Origin: Bradyrhizobium roseum | GTDB taxonomy: Bacteria > Pseudomonadota > Alphaproteobacteria > Rhizobiales > Xanthobacteraceae | Direction: 5' to 3' | DNA length: 64,000 nt | Assembly (NCBI RefSeq): GCF_030413175.1 | Contig: NZ_CP129212.1 | Span: 1-64,000 of the forward strand | Shown: positions 12,583 through 20,946 of the stretch, in pieces | Numbering within the stretch: position 1 is the stretch's first letter | Layout of the letters: each line of letters begins with the position of its first letter | The notes under the pieces: model-generated | Seen by the model: the letters and a program-made list of their open reading frames with translations, nothing else | Database searches by the model: none | What the model was told of the DNA's origin: nothing | Program-made: the position numbers and the translations under genes

Positions 12583-13029
12583 TCAGCGAAGAAACCCGCC
12601 GACGAGTTGACGTCGTCCTTTCGGAGAAATCTGTTCCAGCATTTCGACGAACGTCTCGATGGTGACGTCACCGATCTTCAACCGCTTGTCACGCGTATCC
12701 TTCACCGCCGATCGCAGCGCACCTCGGTCCAGCTCGGGCTGCGCGGCTAATTGCATGGTTTTCAGCAGCGATCGCACATACTCGGCCTGCATTGGCTGGA
12801 GTTCCTGCTCCTTGCCGCGATAGATCCGCCACAGGATATCCGCGTCGTCTTTCGGCAGGCGTTCAGCGACCCGCTCGATCATGCGAAGCGGCGCGCCGGC
12901 CGCGGCAGGCGGCCAGCCGGGCGACCTCAACCATTGCACCGAAATATAGGTCGCGAGCGCCATATTGCAGCATAGCGAGGCCAGCAAAAGCCAGCGGGTC
13001 GTGGAAAGCGACGTTGGCCGGAGCTTCAT
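12583..13029 (-). CDS. periplasmic heavy-metal-sensor-like (CnrX/Spy type) protein
   Basis: A 148-residue protein anchored by one N-terminal membrane helix (about 12-32), followed by a helical periplasmic part rich in charged residues: MIERVAERLPKDDADIL, then YRSLLKT-like helices. This is the layout of the Spy/CpxP/CnrX group (Metal_resist-type), whose members sense metals or misfolded proteins in the periplasm. Its start overlaps the stop of the upstream membrane protein by four bases, so the two are translationally coupled in a sigma/anti-sigma/sensor operon. The obvious His/Met metal ligands of CnrX are not evident, so the ligand is open. Confidence 0.75.
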   Translation of the reverse strand: MKLRPTSLSTTRWLLLASLCCNMALATYISVQWLRSPGWPPAAAGAPLRMIERVAERLPKDDADILWRIYRGKEQELQPMQAEYVRSLLKTMQLAAQPELDRGALRSAVKDTRDKRLKIGDVTIETFVEMLEQISPKGRRQLVGGFLR

Positions 13030-13454
13030 TGCAGGCCTCCAAGGAAAAGGGTGGAGCTATCGAAGACCATGCTCACCACAGACAGGGCATCGGGCGGCTC
13101 GTGACGGTAGGGCAGCGCTCCCGCGAGCCAGAGACCCACCAGCGCGGAGCAAACCAGGCTGGTCGCAGGAAACAGCGAGGACGGGCGCCAGCTCCAGCGA
13201 AACCAGCGCCGCTTACCGTCCTTTTCCGCCATCCGCTGCAACACCGCAAAGCCGGCGCGTCCGGCACGGTCTTCGTCCACAACGGGGGCGAACGACAACA
13301 GGCGATCCAGGTGTCGGTGTTCATCGAGAATGCGCCCGGCCTGCTTGCCCGCCGCCATCTCGCGGGCCGCGTCTTGCACAGCCGTCGGCCAACGATCGAT
13401 ATCGCCACCCCAGGTCTCGGCCAGCTGCGTGAATTGTTCGGGTGTCATGCGCAC
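13026..13454 (-). CDS. putative anti-sigma factor, single membrane span
   Basis: A 142-residue protein with a cytoplasmic N-terminal part (MTPEQFTQLAETWGGDIDRW), one membrane helix (about 93-112) and a short periplasmic tail. It lacks a ZAS zinc motif (HxxxCxxC), but its position, with its start overlapping the end of the ECF sigma gene by ten bases and its stop overlapping the CnrX-like gene, makes it the probable anti-sigma factor, in the manner of CnrY. The assignment rests on context and topology, not on a recognised domain. Confidence 0.65.
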   Translation of the reverse strand: MRMTPEQFTQLAETWGGDIDRWPTAVQDAAREMAAGKQAGRILDEHRHLDRLLSFAPVVDEDRAGRAGFAVLQRMAEKDGKRRWFRWSWRPSSLFPATSLVCSALVGLWLAGALPYRHEPPDALSVVSMVFDSSTLFLGGLQ

Positions 13455-14098
13455 CTCCCGGTGTCCTGGATTTTCTTGACGTTTTCCTTCAGCGCGGCGC
13501 GGGCCCTGCCAAGCAGGGACTCGAACGCCTTGGCGCTGAGATTCATGGCGTCAGCGGAGTCCTCGCCGCTGAGGCCTTCCATGTGAAACAAGGCAATGGC
13601 GCCGCGCTGCCGCTCCGGAAGGCCGGCCATCGCCTGCTCCAGGATTCGACGCTCCTCGTCGGCGATCACGCGCTCGACCGGCCCGGGATCATCGGACCGC
13701 ACGTCGGCCGCTTCGTCGATCGGCGCGTGTTGCCGGCGCGGCGTCCGGTCGAACGCAAGATTGAGCACGATCCGATACAGCCATGTCGTGAACTTGGCGA
13801 TCTCGGGATTGAACGAAGCTGCATGGCTCCACACCCGCAAAAATGCTTCCTGACCAATATCGTCGGCTTCGCCGGGATCTCGAACGATGCGCTGCGCGAC
13901 GCGGATGGCGCGCGGCATGTGGCGCCCCATCAGGATGCGGAAAGCGCGGTGCTGGCGTTCGGAGACCGCCGCCATCAACGCCTCGTCCGATGGGTCTTCC
14001 AGCATTCCGGTCCGTATCCCGCCTGCCCGGCCCACGCTGCGGCGCACGCCGGCATTCGACGATCCATACCCTATCAGCGGGAGCCTTCGATGCGACAT
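13445..14098 (-). CDS. ECF-type RNA polymerase sigma factor
   Basis: An extracytoplasmic-function sigma-70 factor. Region 2 is seen in ALMAAVSERQHRAFRILMGRHM...GEADDIGQEAFLRVW and TTWLYRIVLNLAFD; region 4 in LPERQRGAIALFHMEGLSGEDSADAMNLSAKAFESLLGRARAAL. From ATG 14098 the protein has 217 residues. The first 31 look non-conserved, and ATG 14005 (MLEDPSDEALM) is an attractive alternative. It heads a minus-strand cluster with an overlapping membrane protein and a CnrX-like sensor, matching the logic of cnrYXH, although gene order differs. No clear ECF-type promoter could be recognised upstream. Confidence 0.9.
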   Translation of the reverse strand: MSHRRLPLIGYGSSNAGVRRSVGRAGGIRTGMLEDPSDEALMAAVSERQHRAFRILMGRHMPRAIRVAQRIVRDPGEADDIGQEAFLRVWSHAASFNPEIAKFTTWLYRIVLNLAFDRTPRRQHAPIDEAADVRSDDPGPVERVIADEERRILEQAMAGLPERQRGAIALFHMEGLSGEDSADAMNLSAKAFESLLGRARAALKENVKKIQDTGRCA

Positions 14099-14123
14099 GA
14101 CGCATGGCCGCCTGGGTATCGGC

Positions 14124-14843
14124 TCAGAAATGCCAGTGAACGCCGGCGCGCAAGGTGTGGCTATCCAGCTTCGATTCCCGCGACGGAAAGGTGGTGGCGC
14201 CTAAGGTCTGCGTTGCAAGCGTCCGGGTACCGTAATTGTCGTACAGATATTCCAGCCGCACGCTCGCCTGTGGCGCGACGCGGTATTCCACGCCGCCTCC
14301 GATCGTCCAGCCGATTCGCGTGTCGTTCCACGTAGCCATCGTACCCGCGCCGTTGTCGAACGCCCTGTTTTCCACGCCCGCGATCGCAAGACCGCCGGCC
14401 GCAAAAATCAAGGTGCGATCGAACGCGTAACCGACGCGCGCCCGCCAATGACTATTCCAGTCGATCGTGGACTGCAGCTGTGTGATCGACGGATCCGGGG
14501 CAAACCCGGTGTCGATGGTCGCCTTGGCGCCGACGAAATTCAGATCGCCTTCGAGACCGCCGACGAAGCGCCCCCATTGCATCGAATAGCCGGCCGAAAA
14601 GCCGGTCGAAAAGCCCTTCGGATCGACAGAGTGGAGTTCGCCCGTTCCGGAAAACGACGTTTCGCTGCGGCCGGATAGATATCCCGCCTGCGCGCCGATA
14701 TACGGCCCGGCCCAGCTCGGGAACGCCGTCGCGGCTGGCTGCCGCTGTGGCGCCGGTGCCGATGACAACCTGAGATCGGCCGCCCGCCCTTGCGCCATAC
14801 AGGCCAGACTTGCCGCCAACGCCATCGCAATCCCGCTTTTCAT
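14124..14843 (-). CDS. outer-membrane beta-barrel protein (Omp25/Omp31-like)
   Basis: A 239-residue exported porin-like protein. ATG 14843 is preceded by GGGGAAG at good spacing and begins a signal peptide (MKSGIAMALAASLACMAQGRA) shortly before the mature DLRLSS segment. The mature part has the rhizobial Omp25-type start WAGPYIGAQAGYLSG, repeated aromatic/glycine beta-strands (GFSAGYSMQWGRFVGGLEGDL, HWRARVGYAFDRTLIFAAGG, RIGWTIGGGVEYRV) and the terminal Phe expected for the BAM machinery (GVHWHF). It lies directly upstream of the ECF sigma gene on the same strand, so cotranscription or regulation by that sigma is possible. An in-frame extension to 15029 is unlikely because the signal peptide would be internal. 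Confidence 0.88.
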   Translation of the reverse strand: MKSGIAMALAASLACMAQGRAADLRLSSAPAPQRQPAATAFPSWAGPYIGAQAGYLSGRSETSFSGTGELHSVDPKGFSTGFSAGYSMQWGRFVGGLEGDLNFVGAKATIDTGFAPDPSITQLQSTIDWNSHWRARVGYAFDRTLIFAAGGLAIAGVENRAFDNGAGTMATWNDTRIGWTIGGGVEYRVAPQASVRLEYLYDNYGTRTLATQTLGATTFPSRESKLDSHTLRAGVHWHF

Positions 14844-15040
14844 ATCGACTTCCCCAAATGACCGGCGGCGCCGAATGCGCCTGATATGGGGAATACGGCC
14901 GGGCGGCGCATTTCCTTCGCGGCTCTCATCTCTTTTCTGAATCGCGCGATTGGGCCGCGAACCGGCCACCAGCAGGGCAGCGGTCGAAGCCATTGCCCGG
15001 CCCTTGCGCTTTCCCAGGCTCCCGCGCAAGCTGGCTTCCG

Positions 15041-15514
15041 ATGACCGTTCACGAGATTGCTCCCACCGTCGACGCCGAGACGCTGCTGGCCGGCGCGCAG
15101 TTCGCCGACGCCTTTTGCGTCGACGTCGCCGACCGCGACCTCAATGCCCGCCGCGCAGCAGAGCGGATGATGGCGCGGCAGCCGCGATGGGCCGAGGCGC
15201 TGCTGTCGCTGCGCAATCTGCTGGTCACGCCGCTCGGGCTGAAAACGTCGGGCGCTAGCCCGGGCGCGATGCGCGACATGATCGGTATCTTCCCGGTCGT
15301 CAGCGAAACGCCTGAACGCCTCGTCGCCGGCTTCAACGACAGCCATCTCGATTTCCGGATCGTGGTGGATGTAACCGCACCCGGCGGCGTCAGGCAGGTT
15401 ACCGCGACGACGCTGGTCAAGACCCACAACTGGCTGGGGCGGACCTATCTTGCGACCATCATGCCGTTTCACCGGCTGATCGTGCCGGCCTTGCTGCGGC
15501 AGGTGACGGATTGA
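15041..15514 (+). CDS. DUF2867 domain-containing protein
   Basis: A 157-residue protein that matches the DUF2867 pattern: YADAF-like AGAQFADAFCVDV, LLSLRNLLVTPLGLKT, and the C-terminal VKTHNWLGRTYLATIMPFHRLIVPALLRQ. The family is common in proteobacteria, sometimes fused to nucleoside-diphosphate-sugar epimerases, and has no known activity. I chose ATG 15041 because the family begins near MTVHEIAP; an upstream in-frame start exists at 14993. It stands alone, divergent from the outer-membrane protein gene. Confidence 0.8.
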   Translation: MTVHEIAPTVDAETLLAGAQFADAFCVDVADRDLNARRAAERMMARQPRWAEALLSLRNLLVTPLGLKTSGASPGAMRDMIGIFPVVSETPERLVAGFNDSHLDFRIVVDVTAPGGVRQVTATTLVKTHNWLGRTYLATIMPFHRLIVPALLRQVTD

Positions 15515-15519
15515 TTTGG

Positions 15520-16647
15520 CTATACCTTTGCACTAGCCGGCTTCCCGGCCGGCCTCTCACACCACTCGGCGTGGCAACGGTCGAGATCGTTCAGGTTCTG
15601 GCGCATCTGCTCCAGCGAAAATCCCAAGGCAAAAAACCGCTCCGCGACATCGACAGGCACACCTCGGATCAAGCCTTCGCTTCGCAATGCGGCGACCTCG
15701 GCGGTATAGGCCTGCAAGGCCGCATCGACGGACTGAATATCCGCGTTGCCGCCGCCGTCCCGCAGGGATGCGGCTACCGCCCGCATATAGCCGACGATCG
15801 CGTTGCTGACATCGGACAGCGGGCGCGCCAGCCGCGCCTGCACATTGGACGGCAGCGGCACCACGCTGGCGCGCCCGATCATTACGACGTCGTGGCGCAA
15901 GCGCTGGATGGTACGCAACAAGGGGCCGGTATCCGGGCCTTTCGACAGGTGCGCCGCGCGCTCGCGCTCCGCTTCCAGGCCAGTCGCATGAAGGTCCGTC
16001 ATCGCCGTACCGATGCCGTCCTGGATGCGATGCAGGGCATCGTTGTCGAGGCCGCGCGTTAGTCCTGCCAGCAGTTCGGCGAAAGCGGCAGCCTCCAGCT
16101 CCAGAAGCTGCGCCGCGTTGATGCGGATCTGGCTGACCGCCCGTGACGGCAGCACCAGGAACGACACCACCAGCCCGGTGAGGCCGCCGACGCTGACCTC
16201 GAACAGCCGGTCGATGGTGGAATCCAGCGGATTGGCATGGTTCATCGCCGGCACCAGCAGCACGATCACGGCCGTTACCGTCGCGGCGCTCAGGCTCGGG
16301 TTGACGGCGCCGATGAACGCCATTGGCCCCACCGTCAGCACCAGCAGCGCCAGCAATCCGCCCTCCCCGGAATGCGGGATCAGCATGGCGATGGCGCCGC
16401 CGTAGGCCGCGCCCCCGACCGTCCCGAGCATGTAATCCCGGGTCGCCTTCAGCGAGCGGCCGACGCTCATCTGGGTGACGATGAGCGATGTCAGCACCGC
16501 CCATAAGGGCAGCATCAGATGCAGCGCCCTGGCGATCGCGTAGGCCGCGACCGCCGCAACGGCAAGGCGGACCGCAAGCGACAATTCCGTCTTGTGGCCG
16601 TGAAGCGATCCAAGCATGCGTTTTCCGAAGGCCATCATGCGCCGCAT
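15520..16647 (-). CDS. FUSC family (aromatic acid exporter-like) membrane protein
   Basis: A 375-residue protein with an N-terminal block of about six membrane helices (LAVRLAVAAVAAYAIARAL, LWAVLTSLIVTQMSVGRSLK, VGGAAYGGAIAMLI) and a long helical cytoplasmic C-terminal half. The motif WAVLTSLIVTQ with the following RxxGTxxG-like stretch is characteristic of the fusaric-acid-resistance/YccS/AaeB superfamily. Such proteins export aromatic weak acids, but the substrate here is unknown. The protein is shorter than full two-repeat FUSC pumps. It is convergent with the DUF2867 gene, only 5 bases apart. Confidence 0.85.
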   Translation of the reverse strand: MRRMMAFGKRMLGSLHGHKTELSLAVRLAVAAVAAYAIARALHLMLPLWAVLTSLIVTQMSVGRSLKATRDYMLGTVGGAAYGGAIAMLIPHSGEGGLLALLVLTVGPMAFIGAVNPSLSAATVTAVIVLLVPAMNHANPLDSTIDRLFEVSVGGLTGLVVSFLVLPSRAVSQIRINAAQLLELEAAAFAELLAGLTRGLDNDALHRIQDGIGTAMTDLHATGLEAERERAAHLSKGPDTGPLLRTIQRLRHDVVMIGRASVVPLPSNVQARLARPLSDVSNAIVGYMRAVAASLRDGGGNADIQSVDAALQAYTAEVAALRSEGLIRGVPVDVAERFFALGFSLEQMRQNLNDLDRCHAEWCERPAGKPASAKV

Positions 16648-16770
16648 TCCCGAATCCGCCTGCCCTGCCTATGATAGACCACGTCAGGCATGGCTGATGC
16701 CAGCGACAACGATGCGGCTTGAAAGGTCATGTCCGGCCGCCTAGCCTGCCCGGCAACACGAGGAAACACG

Positions 16771-18141
16771 ATGGCCAACGAAACCGCAACGCTCGCCGCC
16801 TACGTCGCCGACCTGAAATTCGAAGACATCCCGCCGGAGGTGCTGGAGCGCGCAAAAGTGCTGACGCTGGATTTCCTCGGCAGCACGATCCGGGCGCGGC
16901 GCGACGCGGAATCCACGGCGTCGCTGCTCAAGATGCTGGAAGCGCTGGCACTGGACGGCAAGGGCGACTCCACCGTGTTCGGCGACGTCAAGACCTGGAC
17001 ACCGGCGGTCGCCGCATTGCTCAACGGTGCGCTCGGCCATTCCCTCGATTTCGACGACACCCATGCCGATTCCTCGCTGCATCCAAGTGCGCCCGTGGTG
17101 CCGGCGGCGTTCGCGGTCGGCGAAATGGTCGGCGCCTCGGGGCGCGACGTGCTCACTGCGATCGTGGCCGGATATGAGGTGTGCTGCCGGCTTGGCAACG
17201 CGCTCGACCCGACCTCGCATTATGCGCGCGGCTTTCACCCGACCGCGACGGCAGGCACCTATGGCGCAGCCGCGGCGGCCGGCAAGCTGTTCGGCCTGTC
17301 GAAGGACCAGATCATCTCCGCGTTCGGCGTGTCCGGCAGCCAGGCCGCGGGCTCGCTGCAATTCCTCGTCAACGGCGCCTGGAACAAGCGCTACCAGGTC
17401 GGCGCCGCGGCGATGAACGGTGTGATCGCCGCAACGCTGGCGCGCAACGATTTCGTCGGCTCGACTGAATCCGTCGAGGGCAAGCACGGCCTGCTCGTCG
17501 GCTACAGCGACGACGCGCACCCCGAAAAGGCCACCGCCGGCCTTGGCAAGACCTATGAGACGCTGAAGATCGGCGTAAAACCGTATCCGAGCTGCCGCTA
17601 CACCCATGCCGCACTGGATGCGCTGATCGCGATGCGGCGGGAGCACAATCTGACGCCGGACCAGATCAAGCGCGTCGAGATCGGCCTGCATCGCAACGGC
17701 ATCACGCTGACCGGCGACGCCGCCACCAAGCGGCATCCGACCTCGATCGTCGGCGGGCAGTTCTCGATGTTCTTCACCGGCGCGCTGGCGCTCGACCAGG
17801 GCAGTTTCGGCTGGGACGATTACAACCGGCTCGGCGACGCCGCCGTCAATGCGCTCGCCGACAAGTTCGACGTGGTGCAGGACGACCGCCTCGAAATCGG
17901 CCGCACCCACCCCTTCGGCGCGCGCGTCTCCATCACCACCGATGACGGCGTGCATGAGCGACTCTACGCCGATCCCTCCGGCGAACCGAACTCGTTCCCC
18001 GACGCGCAGGCGATGCAGCAGAAATTCCTGACGCTGGCCCGCCCCGTGCTGAATGGCCGTGCCGATCAGCTCGCGGATGCGATTCTTTCTCTCGAACGAT
18101 TCGACCGCGTTGCCAAGGCCACGCAGTTGGGGCGGCAGTAG
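16771..18141 (+). CDS. MmgE/PrpD family protein
   Basis: A 456-residue member of the 2-methylcitrate dehydratase (PrpD)/cis-aconitate decarboxylase-like superfamily. The family pattern is visible in LDFLGSTIRARRDAES, the GHSLDFDDTHADSSLHPSAP motif with its conserved Asp/His, GFHPTATAGTYGAAAAAGKLFGL and KPYPSCRYTHAALDAL. ATG 16771 is preceded by GAGGAAA and fits the family start; an upstream in-frame ATG at 16729 is less likely. No prpB or prpC is nearby, so a role in the methylcitrate cycle is not supported, and the substrate is unknown. Confidence 0.88.
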   Translation: MANETATLAAYVADLKFEDIPPEVLERAKVLTLDFLGSTIRARRDAESTASLLKMLEALALDGKGDSTVFGDVKTWTPAVAALLNGALGHSLDFDDTHADSSLHPSAPVVPAAFAVGEMVGASGRDVLTAIVAGYEVCCRLGNALDPTSHYARGFHPTATAGTYGAAAAAGKLFGLSKDQIISAFGVSGSQAAGSLQFLVNGAWNKRYQVGAAAMNGVIAATLARNDFVGSTESVEGKHGLLVGYSDDAHPEKATAGLGKTYETLKIGVKPYPSCRYTHAALDALIAMRREHNLTPDQIKRVEIGLHRNGITLTGDAATKRHPTSIVGGQFSMFFTGALALDQGSFGWDDYNRLGDAAVNALADKFDVVQDDRLEIGRTHPFGARVSITTDDGVHERLYADPSGEPNSFPDAQAMQQKFLTLARPVLNGRADQLADAILSLERFDRVAKATQLGRQ

Positions 18142-18192
18142 CATAACGGAAACCGCATCGGCGTTCTAAGAGACGGCGGCCATAGGCCGCCT

Positions 18193-18224
18193 ACGCCACC
18201 TTCTCCCACAAGGGGAGAAAGGAA
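18193..18224 (-). repeat. palindromic repeat family A, half copy
   Basis: GCCACCTTCTCCCACAAGGGGAGAAAGGAAG matches the outer stem of the two family A copies around the DUF559 gene, without the GTTCGGC part. It lies between the convergent ends of the PrpD-like and serine hydrolase genes, where its stem may also act as a bidirectional terminator. Confidence 0.65.
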
Positions 18225-18233
18225 GATCGCGCG

Positions 18234-19664
18234 TCAATTCGCACCCGCCAGCTTCGCCTTGTCGCTGGTGGCCGCAACCACATCGCGCACGAGATCGAAC
18301 ACGCCGTCGGCTTCCGGCGGCCGGTTCGGCGAGCGGCCTAACCTCACAATCACCAGCCGCGCAGACGGCACGATGATCACATACTGCCCGATCGTACCCT
18401 TGGCGAAAAACGTGTCGCGCGGCCAGCCGCGTTCGGTGCGGTAGGTCGCGCCAAAACTGTCGCCGTGATTGGTCCAGAAACCAGCGCCCTGCCCGACCCA
18501 CGCGTTTGGCGTCGGCGACGCGGAATATTTCACCCAGCCTTCCGGCAGGATGCGCTTGCTGCCGGCGACGCCGTCATTGAGGTAGAGCTGGCCGAAGCGC
18601 GCCCAGTCGCGCGCGCTGGCCAGCATCTGGCTCGATCCCTCCGCATTGCCGGACGCATCGAATTCGAGCGCGACGTGGCGCATGCCGAGCGGATCGAACA
18701 ATTCCTGCCGCGCGAAGCGCATCATCCTTGACGCGCTGCCGCCCGAGGCCTGCCGGATCACGTGGCCCAGGATGACGGTGTTGCCGTCGTGATAATTCCA
18801 CGCGGCGCCCGGCGCCGTCTCCAGCGGCATGCTCTCCGCATAGGCCGCCATGTCCGCTTCCAGAAATTTCATCCGGTTGACCGGCTCGAGCGCGGACGCC
18901 AGCGACGCCTGCAGGGAACTGCCGAGCTTGAGGCCTGCGGTGTGCCGGATCAGATGATCGAGGGTGATGGCGCGCCTTGGATCGTCGACGCCTTGCCACG
19001 CGGCAATCGGCACCGGCTCGTGCAGTTTCAGCGCGCCTTTGCGCACGAGGACGCCGGCAAGCGCCGACATCACCGATTTGGTCGCGGAGAAGCCGAGCAG
19101 CGGCGTATCGATGCCGATGCCATCGGCATAGCGCTCGGCGACGACGCGGCCATCCTTCATGACGACGATCGCCCGCGTGTTGCGCGGCGTCGATTTGTCC
19201 GGCTCGGCAAAGGCGCGATCGAGCGCGGCGGCCAGTTGCGGCGTCTGCGGCGCGACGATGGAGGGACCGGCGATCTCGGGCAGCAACGCCGCCTTTGCAT
19301 CGGGCGACGGCACCGCGATGTCGGCGACCGCCCCACCATGATCGAGACGGCAGCCGAGGCCTTCGCCGCGGTAGACGGCGTGGCTCCGGCCCAGGCCGAA
19401 CAGCGTCACCGAGACATCCTTGCGCACGCGATCGACACGATAGTCGAGCGCCCAGGCGATCAGTCCGGCGCCGGGCATCGCCGACGTCGTCTCGGCAAAT
19501 GCGCGCGCGGGATCGAGGCCGGAGACGAAGGTTTCGGTGCAGACGACATTGGCGACGAAGCCGGTCGCGACTTTCGGCACGTCGCGGGCGCGAGCGGCCG
19601 TCAGGGTGAGCGCGCAAAGCGCCGTGGCGCCAGCGAGGATGAAGATCAGATTTCGTCGTTTCAT
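18234..19664 (-). CDS. exported serine hydrolase, class C beta-lactamase-like
   Basis: A 476-residue serine hydrolase of the beta-lactamase/transpeptidase-like superfamily. The start at ATG 19664 gives a clear signal peptide (MKRRNLIFILAGATALCAL, then AARA), pointing to the periplasm. The catalytic SxxK motif is in GFSATKSVMSALAG and the second motif lies in NYHDGNTVILG. An N-terminal region of roughly 130 residues precedes the catalytic domain. Whether it acts on beta-lactams, esters or D-amino-acid peptides cannot be told; most such chromosomal homologues are esterases or peptidases. A membrane AraC regulator lies 149 bases upstream on the same strand. Confidence 0.85.
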   Translation of the reverse strand: MKRRNLIFILAGATALCALTLTAARARDVPKVATGFVANVVCTETFVSGLDPARAFAETTSAMPGAGLIAWALDYRVDRVRKDVSVTLFGLGRSHAVYRGEGLGCRLDHGGAVADIAVPSPDAKAALLPEIAGPSIVAPQTPQLAAALDRAFAEPDKSTPRNTRAIVVMKDGRVVAERYADGIGIDTPLLGFSATKSVMSALAGVLVRKGALKLHEPVPIAAWQGVDDPRRAITLDHLIRHTAGLKLGSSLQASLASALEPVNRMKFLEADMAAYAESMPLETAPGAAWNYHDGNTVILGHVIRQASGGSASRMMRFARQELFDPLGMRHVALEFDASGNAEGSSQMLASARDWARFGQLYLNDGVAGSKRILPEGWVKYSASPTPNAWVGQGAGFWTNHGDSFGATYRTERGWPRDTFFAKGTIGQYVIIVPSARLVIVRLGRSPNRPPEADGVFDLVRDVVAATSDKAKLAGAN

Positions 19665-19813
19665 GGGGGCTCCGGCATGACGCAGCAGTGCGTTGCCAGA
19701 CAGGATGGCGCAGGCATTCATCGCCGCTCGCCGGATTTCGAAATCGCCCTGGCCGTAATCCTCAGCCGGCTCGCCGATTCCGGAATTCGCTAGTTTTATG
19801 AATATGATACCGG

Positions 19814-20872
19814 TCAGGCCGCGCTGGCCTTGAGCCGGCGATATTCGGTCGGCGTAACGCCCGTGGTGGCCTTGAAGGCGCGGTTGAAAGGCCCCAGCGA
19901 CTGGAAGCCGGCGTCCATCGCAATCGTGATGACGGGGACCTCGGCCTGGCTCGGATCGGCCAGCGCCGCCTTGGCCTCCGCGATCCGGTGCTCATTGAGG
20001 AACACATTGAAATTGCGGTAGCCGAGCCGCTGGTTGATCAGCCGCCGCAGCCGGTATTCGGGGATCTTGAGTTTTGTGGCGAGCGTCCCGATGGTGACGT
20101 TGTCGTGGCGGTAAATGCGTTCGTCGGCCATCAGCCGCATCAGCGCATCGACGAGCTTCTGGTCGGCGGCGGGTTCGACCGCAGCCGCTTCGCTTGTTTC
20201 GGTCGTAACCGCTGGCGTTACCGGGAACAGGTCGGCGCCGTCGACGCGCATCATCGCCATCGATATCGATGCCACCACGGCGGCCAGCGCGGCGGAATTG
20301 ACGGCGTTGGCGAACTCCGCCGGACCGCCGCCGGCCATCGATATCTGCAGCAGCGCATTCAATCCGCCATACAGCGCCGCCGCGCTGACGATGAAGACGC
20401 GGACGCGACGCCGGCCCTCGACGAGATCCGAAGACCAGGAGGCGATGGTCTGCACAACCGCCAGCACGATGAAGCCGAGCGCCAGCAGGTTGACGGCAAT
20501 GATCGAGAGCCGCGCCCCGGAGGCCGGCGCCAGCCACATGCAGTTGACGAAGCTGAAGGCAGCGACCGCCGCCCAAACCAGCGCATGCCACGCGCGGAGC
20601 CTGAATGCCTCGTCGAACAGCGCCCGCGTGAACAGCCAGAACACCACGACATTACCGGTCGAGATCGCGATCAGCGGTGCATGGGTCGCGGATATCGGCC
20701 CGGTCGCGCCGATCGATGCGGTCACGGCATGCGCCGCCGAACCGACCGCAAAAGCCGCGGCCAATCGCCCGGCAAGCACCGTGCCAAAGCCGCGAAACAG
20801 CGATGTCGCCAGCAACAGCAGCAGCGCCACGGTGGCGCCGCGCAGGGCGATATCGATGGTGGAAAGCAGCAT
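19814..20872 (-). CDS. AraC family regulator with membrane sensor domain
   Basis: A 352-residue regulator in which the first 230 residues form about six or seven membrane helices and the last 100 residues an AraC/XylS DNA-binding domain: IGTLATKLKIPEYRLRRLIN (first helix-turn-helix) and VITIAMDAGFQSLGPFNRAFKATTGVTPTEYRRL (second). Membrane-embedded AraC proteins of this 7TM-like type are known in proteobacteria, but their signals are mostly unknown. The gene lies upstream of the exported serine hydrolase in the same orientation, making that gene a natural candidate target. No operator could be recognised. Confidence 0.88.
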   Translation of the reverse strand: MLLSTIDIALRGATVALLLLLATSLFRGFGTVLAGRLAAAFAVGSAAHAVTASIGATGPISATHAPLIAISTGNVVVFWLFTRALFDEAFRLRAWHALVWAAVAAFSFVNCMWLAPASGARLSIIAVNLLALGFIVLAVVQTIASWSSDLVEGRRRVRVFIVSAAALYGGLNALLQISMAGGGPAEFANAVNSAALAAVVASISMAMMRVDGADLFPVTPAVTTETSEAAAVEPAADQKLVDALMRLMADERIYRHDNVTIGTLATKLKIPEYRLRRLINQRLGYRNFNVFLNEHRIAEAKAALADPSQAEVPVITIAMDAGFQSLGPFNRAFKATTGVTPTEYRRLKASAA

Positions 20873-20946
20873 TGGACAGATCCGCTGCGCGGTCTTCGCG
20901 CTTGGTCAATCTAGTGCGAATTCGCGACTCGTTCAAATTGCGCCGG

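Noticed and set aside
18234..19664. Calling the exported serine hydrolase an AmpC resistance enzyme
   Set aside because: Only the general SxxK fold is visible; the AmpC-specific KTG box and overall spacing are not evident, so resistance is not supported.
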